A DNA stretch of 64,000 bases. Source: Armillaria gallica. Its lineage: Eukaryota > Basidiomycota > Agaricomycetes > Agaricales > Physalacriaceae. Where the stretch lies: NCBI GenBank assembly GCA_037576215.1, contig JBANDB010000010.1, positions 310,001-374,000 on the forward strand, in the 5' to 3' direction. Made by a program: the position numbers and the translations under genes. The notes beneath the pieces were generated by a model that saw nothing but the letters and a program-made list of their open reading frames with translations, ran no database searches and had not been told where the DNA came from. Positions 58,841 through 64,000 of this stretch are shown here, in pieces (within the stretch, counting starts at the first letter, position 1; each line of letters starts with the position of its first letter).

Positions 58841-61800
58841 TGAGCGACATTGAAACCCGATCGTTTCCAAGAACTACAGGTGATGGTCTTATCCGTGTCC
58901 TGCCGTACCAAAATACACATGCTATCGCTACAGCGGATTGATAAATCAGTCTGTGATTGCCATAGGAATTTTGGTACTATGCACCGGAGGCCAGGAATAC
59001 CTGAAAAGGAAGCGTAGAGGTGGAAGGAAGCAATATGAGGAAGAGCTTGGAAGCAGGGAAAGTTGGCAATTTGGATAGTGAGTTCGTCACTCAGGTATTT
59101 TTAGTGAATCCTTCCAGCGTCGAGCGTGAATACCATTCAAGTTTCCTTCAAATTCATTCATATTCTACCCCTGCACGAACCAATACTGATCTTGTGCCCT
59201 TGTAGCCTGTATCAAGGCAGGTTCTGGGCTTGGTGAGTTTATTGAATTACCCATGCGGCATCTTTTCTTACGCAGTCATTAGGAAGCCATCGCCTCCGTC
59301 GCCAAGAGGATGGATATTGTCGTGGGTTCCGCAAGCTGTGTGGTTTCCTGAAGCGAAGATGAATGAAATTCGGGGTATTGATGCAACATTGTATATTCGG
59401 TTTCTTCGTGGCTGCTGTACGTTTCCATCATCTCTCTAAGAGCAGAGCATCTCACAAGCCTACTTAGTTTGGTTCGCTCTGCTGCACACACTCACCACGT
59501 TTCCCGTGTTGTTCCCCATTCACGTCAAATTCTCCGAACCTTTAATTGATCCCAAATCCATGACTCGCGCCTCCATCTCTTCCCTTGTCGGGACGAAGGA
59601 AGGGAAATCCTTGCTGTGGACTCATGTATGCCTGCTGTTTTGGATAACCTTGACGTGGATCGGTACACTGTTTTGGATAGCCCATGGCGCATTCATGTTG
59701 CGCGAGCAAAACATCACACAGGCTGCGAAACGTATTTCCTCGGAGTCAGGCGAAGGCGCTGGTCCAGAATATCATCCCCATCCTCATCCACAGTTCAATT
59801 ATGCGTCTGTCCCACCACCGGACGTCATGCATCCGAAGAACAGTCTTCGTCTGCGTACTATCATGGTATCAAATGTTCCTCCGCAACTGAGAGATGAGAA
59901 GGAGCTCAAAGAATATTTCGAGCACTATATGTCCCGAAAGCTAGAGCGTCCGGCATTGGGTCTGACCTCAACAACACAGCCAGGCTTCTTCAACAAGTCA
60001 TTCACCTTCCTCTTCAATCACGCCAAACGTCTTCCAGTTATACCCCACGAATCGAAAGATGGAAAGGACCACTCTTCTGCCCCGGATCCGGAGAATGTGG
60101 CCGTGATAGATCGTATTGCTGTTACAAGAAAGATGACTGAGTTGGCTTCGTTTCTGGAACGCCGCGAGGACATTCTTATACTCTTGGAGACGGCGCACAT
60201 TAAACTGGCGAGAACTGCGCTCCATGCTGTTAAAAGGGCCATACATCGAAAAGAGGCGAACAAACCTTTTTCTCGGAGCAACTCCAGGGCCAAACTTGTT
60301 GCGAAACAGAGGGAAACGATTGCCGATGTTGAAAAAGGCGATGCCGAATTAGAAGGTGCTCTCAGTGAAGAGGAGCGGATGGAACAGCTCATCAAGGTTT
60401 TGGGTCCATTCGTCGATGAATTCGAGCTAAGGCAACGTGGTGCCAGGTTCAAGAAATCCTCCCACGGATCAAATAATGCCTTCCAACAGCTGCGAACAAA
60501 AGGATCTACTGATTCCGACGAGGGCTCCTCACAGAGTGTCACTGCCTACCCTCCCACATCTGCGAATGGACGGCGATGCAAGCGCAAGACTACCATTTGG
60601 GAAGCTCTCCTCAGCCTACCGCGGGGCAGTCTTCATGCGTACCAACCCTTGGTCGACTTATCGCATCTCTTCCGCGGAAAGACGGTACCATCCATCGACT
60701 ACTACACAGCTAAACTCAACCTGCTAACGTTCCTTATAACGGAGAACCGTTCTAAGCATGTGACATCATTCGATTCCGCTTCGACCGCATTCGTTACTTT
60801 TGCCAATCCAGACGATGCGAGAAAGGCGTGCAAATATTTGGCAGTCCACCCTCATAACCCGCTTACGTGTTTAGTCACGATGGCCCCAGAGTACCAGGAT
60901 TTGGACTGGATCAAGGTCATGAAATCGTCTTTCAATGCAGAGGTTAAATTCCTTCTTAAATATCATTTTTCAATTAGTTTAACCGCTTATTTTTGTGTTA
61001 GTTTGTTAAAGACTGGGTGGTCAGTGCGGGCGTATGGTCAGTAGCAGTCTTTGTCTTTTTGTTATATCTAGCCAAACTTGTCATAGGTCATTCACCGTCT
61101 TTTGGTTTTTTCCGGTGTCGTTGCTCGTTGGTCTAGTATCTATTCAGAACATAAGTGTTTTCTGGCCTAGTCTTGTAAGGTTCCCTCTTTCCTCCTGCGC
61201 TTTATACTCATTGCCACACGTCTAGAAAGTATATCTGGATAGGCATCCCTGGGGACAATATCTGATTCAATCATTTCTTCCTACACTTCTTGTGGCTCTG
61301 CTCGCTCTACTGATCCCGCATATATTGATATTCATCGCCAAGAAGGTTAACACAATTATGACCCTTTCAGCTCTTCACGACCGACTCATGATTAGATATT
61401 ACAAGTTTCTGATTGTCAATGTTCTTGTGTTTTTTTGTATAGGAGCGGCTGCTTTGCAATCTTTCCTCGACTCTTTTCGAGCATCAGCCACGACTCCCAA
61501 CATTCTCCAGATTGTGACAGATAGTTTTGCGTCAGCTGGACCGTTCTACGTTGGTTGGCGTGGGTACTTTAAGTGATTTACAACAGGCCGTCGTTGCTGA
61601 TTCACCTTTCAGTCATTTTCACGACTGGTATGCATGGTGGTTTTGAAATACTTTTGTGTACGCCACACGCCTTCTCACTTCTTTCGCGAGGATTGACCAT
61701 TTCTATTTCTAGTTGGTGTAAGGTCTATTTGCTTTCTCTCGCCCTCTGTGGGATGATTAATGACCTCGTTATTCAAGTTACCCCTTATTATGCTTGTTAT

Positions 61801-63749
61801 CAACCCCGCAAGTAGGATACAACTTACTCCGTGAGTCATTCAGTTCAGAATTTTGAAAGTGACTTACGTTCTCCGCAGACGTCGACGATCCGTCGAAATA
61901 CGTCCTCGAACATTCAACTTTTACCGTCAGTATGAAGACAATATTACCTATAGAAGACTGAAGCATTTGTAGATTGGCTCCCTACACATTTATTGGTGAT
62001 CCACGTTTTGATGGTATTCGCCGTGCTCAATCCTGTTGTACTACCCTTCGGAACATTTTACTTTTTCGTTGAAGCCGGTGCGTTCTTCTCTGTATCTCAG
62101 CCTATCAAAAAAAAATAACGTGTCTGTAGGAGTAATCAAAAACCAAGTATGTTCTTTTGTCCTTTCTACAATAACTTGCTTACCCCAGTCCTCAAGCTGA
62201 TTCACGTCTACGCCAAAAATTACGAGGGCGAGGGAAAGCTCATCTTGATACGGATACTGCGATATTCGTTAGATGGTAAGAAATCTACACGACTGTCTGA
62301 GAATTAGTTTTTGACGTTTAATAAGGCCTTATCTTATCTCAGGTTCGTATATACTACGTGGGCAGAAACCGGTCGCTGAAGGAATCCTACTAGACTGTCT
62401 TTCTTGCATATATGGCTGCCTTGAAGGAGGATGCCAATGCTGCCCTCTCCGCCGTGCTCATTGTGTTCACAGTTGTCGTGAAGTTTCTGTGATTCAATCT
62501 CTCAACCTCATGCAATACACATAGCATGACACAAATGTGTCGAGCACAGTTTGAACGTGACGATGTGCAGGAAGCACATATTGTCTGCGGACGGCCGGAG
62601 GCGGCAGGCATACTCAACATTAAGGGAGGGGAGACCGGAAACACCAAACAGGACATGAATACTGCCTTCAGTACGAATTTGCAACGACGGCAATTCTGGC
62701 AGCTACCAGCTTGGGTGACGCTTTTTTTTGCTAAAGATCGGCGTCAACCAAATAATCCCTCGGCAGGAGGACCCAACCCTTCCTGTACAGAGCACCGTTC
62801 ATTTTCACGTCTTGGGTCTGGTACATCACAGGCAGAAGAAAATGAACCACCCTCCCGACTCGCGGCTGGAAGCAAACTTGAGCCCCCGTTGTCACCAATC
62901 GTTCCACCTGTAGAACCTATGCCACGAATTGAAGACGACCTCCCCGTTGTTCCTCACCCACCGCCTGTAAGCTGGGATGACTTAACGATCGCTGACCTAC
63001 CTTACGACAACCCATACTACACCCGTGCTATTAGCAATGCTCTCTGGCTACCACGAAACCCATGCGGTCTACTTGATCTCGAGGATACCATTGATCTCAA
63101 GACCTCTATCACAGTCGAAGCTTCCGCCGGCAAGATAGGGACTTGGATCGGGATTCCCGAAACAGAATCTCCATTGCAGATGTCCACACTATCACTGTAT
63201 CCATCACATATTTCATCACCACCCTCCGAACGACGTGCTTCCAGCTTTGCGGTGGATGGTACGGAGGAGATCGATCTCCCACCCGCTATTGCAAGGCGCG
63301 TGGAAGTGAAAGAAGGTGACATTGAGCAGGCGGCTGCACCTCGAAGGGCCTCTCTGTCACGAGGTCGGCCGAGTATCAGCAAGAGGCAACCGAGTTTGTC
63401 TAGTCTGCAGCAATCGATTAAACCACCAAGACCGTATCTCGAAGGCACCGAGCTACTTCGACTTGAATCTCCTAGCCGGCCAGGACCCCCCGACCGCCCT
63501 GCTTCTGGTCATTCTTCACAGCCTCTACCCGATGTTCATGCTCAGGGTGACTTTGTGAGGGCCAACGCTGCACGTCGGATATCTATGGGTGCCCTGAAGC
63601 ATGCAGAGAACATATCGACTCATCATGCAATTCTTCAGGAGGTAGTGGCGGAAGAACGGTCTGCCTTGGAGAACAGACTGAAGAAGGAAAATGCTACAAC
63701 ATCATGGTTTACCTCGTGGATGTACCGGAGGGGTTCAAGACCGGAGTGA
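58841..63749 (+). CDS. CSC1/OSCA-type calcium-permeable channel (DUF221, RSN1 family)
   Basis: A gene of about 15 exons encodes roughly 1050 residues. The N-terminal exon (MSDIETRSFPRTTGDGLIR) joins via an intron donor gtcctg to SVIAIGILVLCTGGQEYLKR; this first junction is the weakest. Then YLYQGRFWAW, GWILSWVPQAVW, MNEIRGIDATLYIRFLRGC and FALLHTLTTFPVLFPIHVKF follow. The large cytosolic loop (PHM7_cyt) has LRLRTIMVSNVPPQLRDEKE. The channel core includes FTVFWFFPVSLLVGLVSIQN, TLLVALLALLIPHILIFIA, LSALHDRLMIRYYKFLIVNV, WLPTHLLVIHVLMVFAVLNP and VFLAYMAALKEDANAALSAV. The C-terminal tail after MCRAQFERDDVQEAHIVCG is long, disordered and Pro/Ser-rich (about 350 residues). The family are mechano- and osmosensitive ion channels of the plasma membrane. 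Confidence 0.9.
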
Positions 63750-63893
63750 TCTTGTGTGGTGGTTGTCGGTGCTGGAACTATGTTCAAGTGACAAATTTGA
63801 TAGCCTACCTCGGAGTGATTTAGTTTGGTATATTTTGTGTATAGGCGAAAGGACGCATAGTGGGTGTAGTTCTGATATTTAGAATGGATATGT

Positions 63894-64000
63894 CAGTTTT
63901 ACAGGACCCGTCTCCAAGTACTCAACAGCCCGCGTCCAACCCCAATTTCTTCCTCCAGCAGGTCGTATGACTAAAATCACCACGTGGAAGCGCGTCCAAG
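63894..64000 (+). CDS. Possible 5' end of a gene cut by the window edge
   Basis: An ATG at 63894 opens MDMSVLQDPSPSTQQPASNP, then NFFLQQ and a possible donor gtcgta at 63962. The composition looks like an N-terminal low-complexity leader and the frame stays open to the donor. There is no further evidence, so this is only a candidate. Confidence 0.3.

Overview
This is a gene-dense stretch of a filamentous fungal nuclear genome, most likely a basidiomycete (Agaricomycotina). Protein-coding genes are split by many short introns of about 45-60 nt with GT-AG, occasionally GC-AG, borders. They encode typical fungal proteins: ERG6, RSP5, the TORC2 subunit AVO3/Rictor, an EAF7-like subunit, a HAK potassium transporter, cerato-platanins and a GPI-type cupredoxin. 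Exon joins were worked out by hand from splice signals and conserved protein blocks. Gene ends are mostly secure; some starts and internal junctions are not. No phage, CRISPR, plasmid or intact transposon was seen.

Layout. 0-2 kb: an intron-containing tRNA-Lys and one poorly supported membrane-protein gene. 2-8 kb: a flavin polyamine/amine oxidase (+) converging on a large protein kinase (-). 9-14 kb: a SAC3/GANP-like protein (+), RanGAP (-), a secreted protein of unknown function (-) and an orphan protein (-). 15-19 kb: a very intron-rich membrane-anchored amidohydrolase (+). 19.9-22.7 kb: two cerato-platanin genes (-) in a tandem duplication that includes their promoters. 23-28 kb: ERG6 and a HAK/KUP potassium transporter (both -). 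29-31.5 kb: two tandem MOB1-family genes (+), then phosphopantothenoylcysteine decarboxylase (-), divergent from a secreted cupredoxin (+). 34-39 kb: a DUF3605 protein (-), a RING-like protein with SUMO-interaction-like motifs (+) and an EAF7-like NuA4 subunit (-). 39-57 kb: RSP5 (C2-WW3-HECT, -), a RasGEF (+), ribosomal protein uL22 (-), Rictor (-) and a WDR48/UAF1-like WD40 protein (-). 58.8-63.7 kb: a CSC1/OSCA-type channel (+), and possibly the start of another gene at the right edge.

How the genes relate. These are mostly independent housekeeping and signalling genes, not a pathway cluster. Loose themes are ubiquitin/SUMO signalling (RSP5, WDR48-like, RING/SIM protein), growth signalling (MOB1 pair, RasGEF, Rictor, kinase, RanGAP), membrane and ion homeostasis (ERG6, HAK, CSC1) and secreted/cell-surface proteins. 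I see no convincing new multi-gene system. The best leads are the two local gene duplications (MOB1, cerato-platanin), the SIM-rich RING-like protein and the secreted protein at 12-13 kb.
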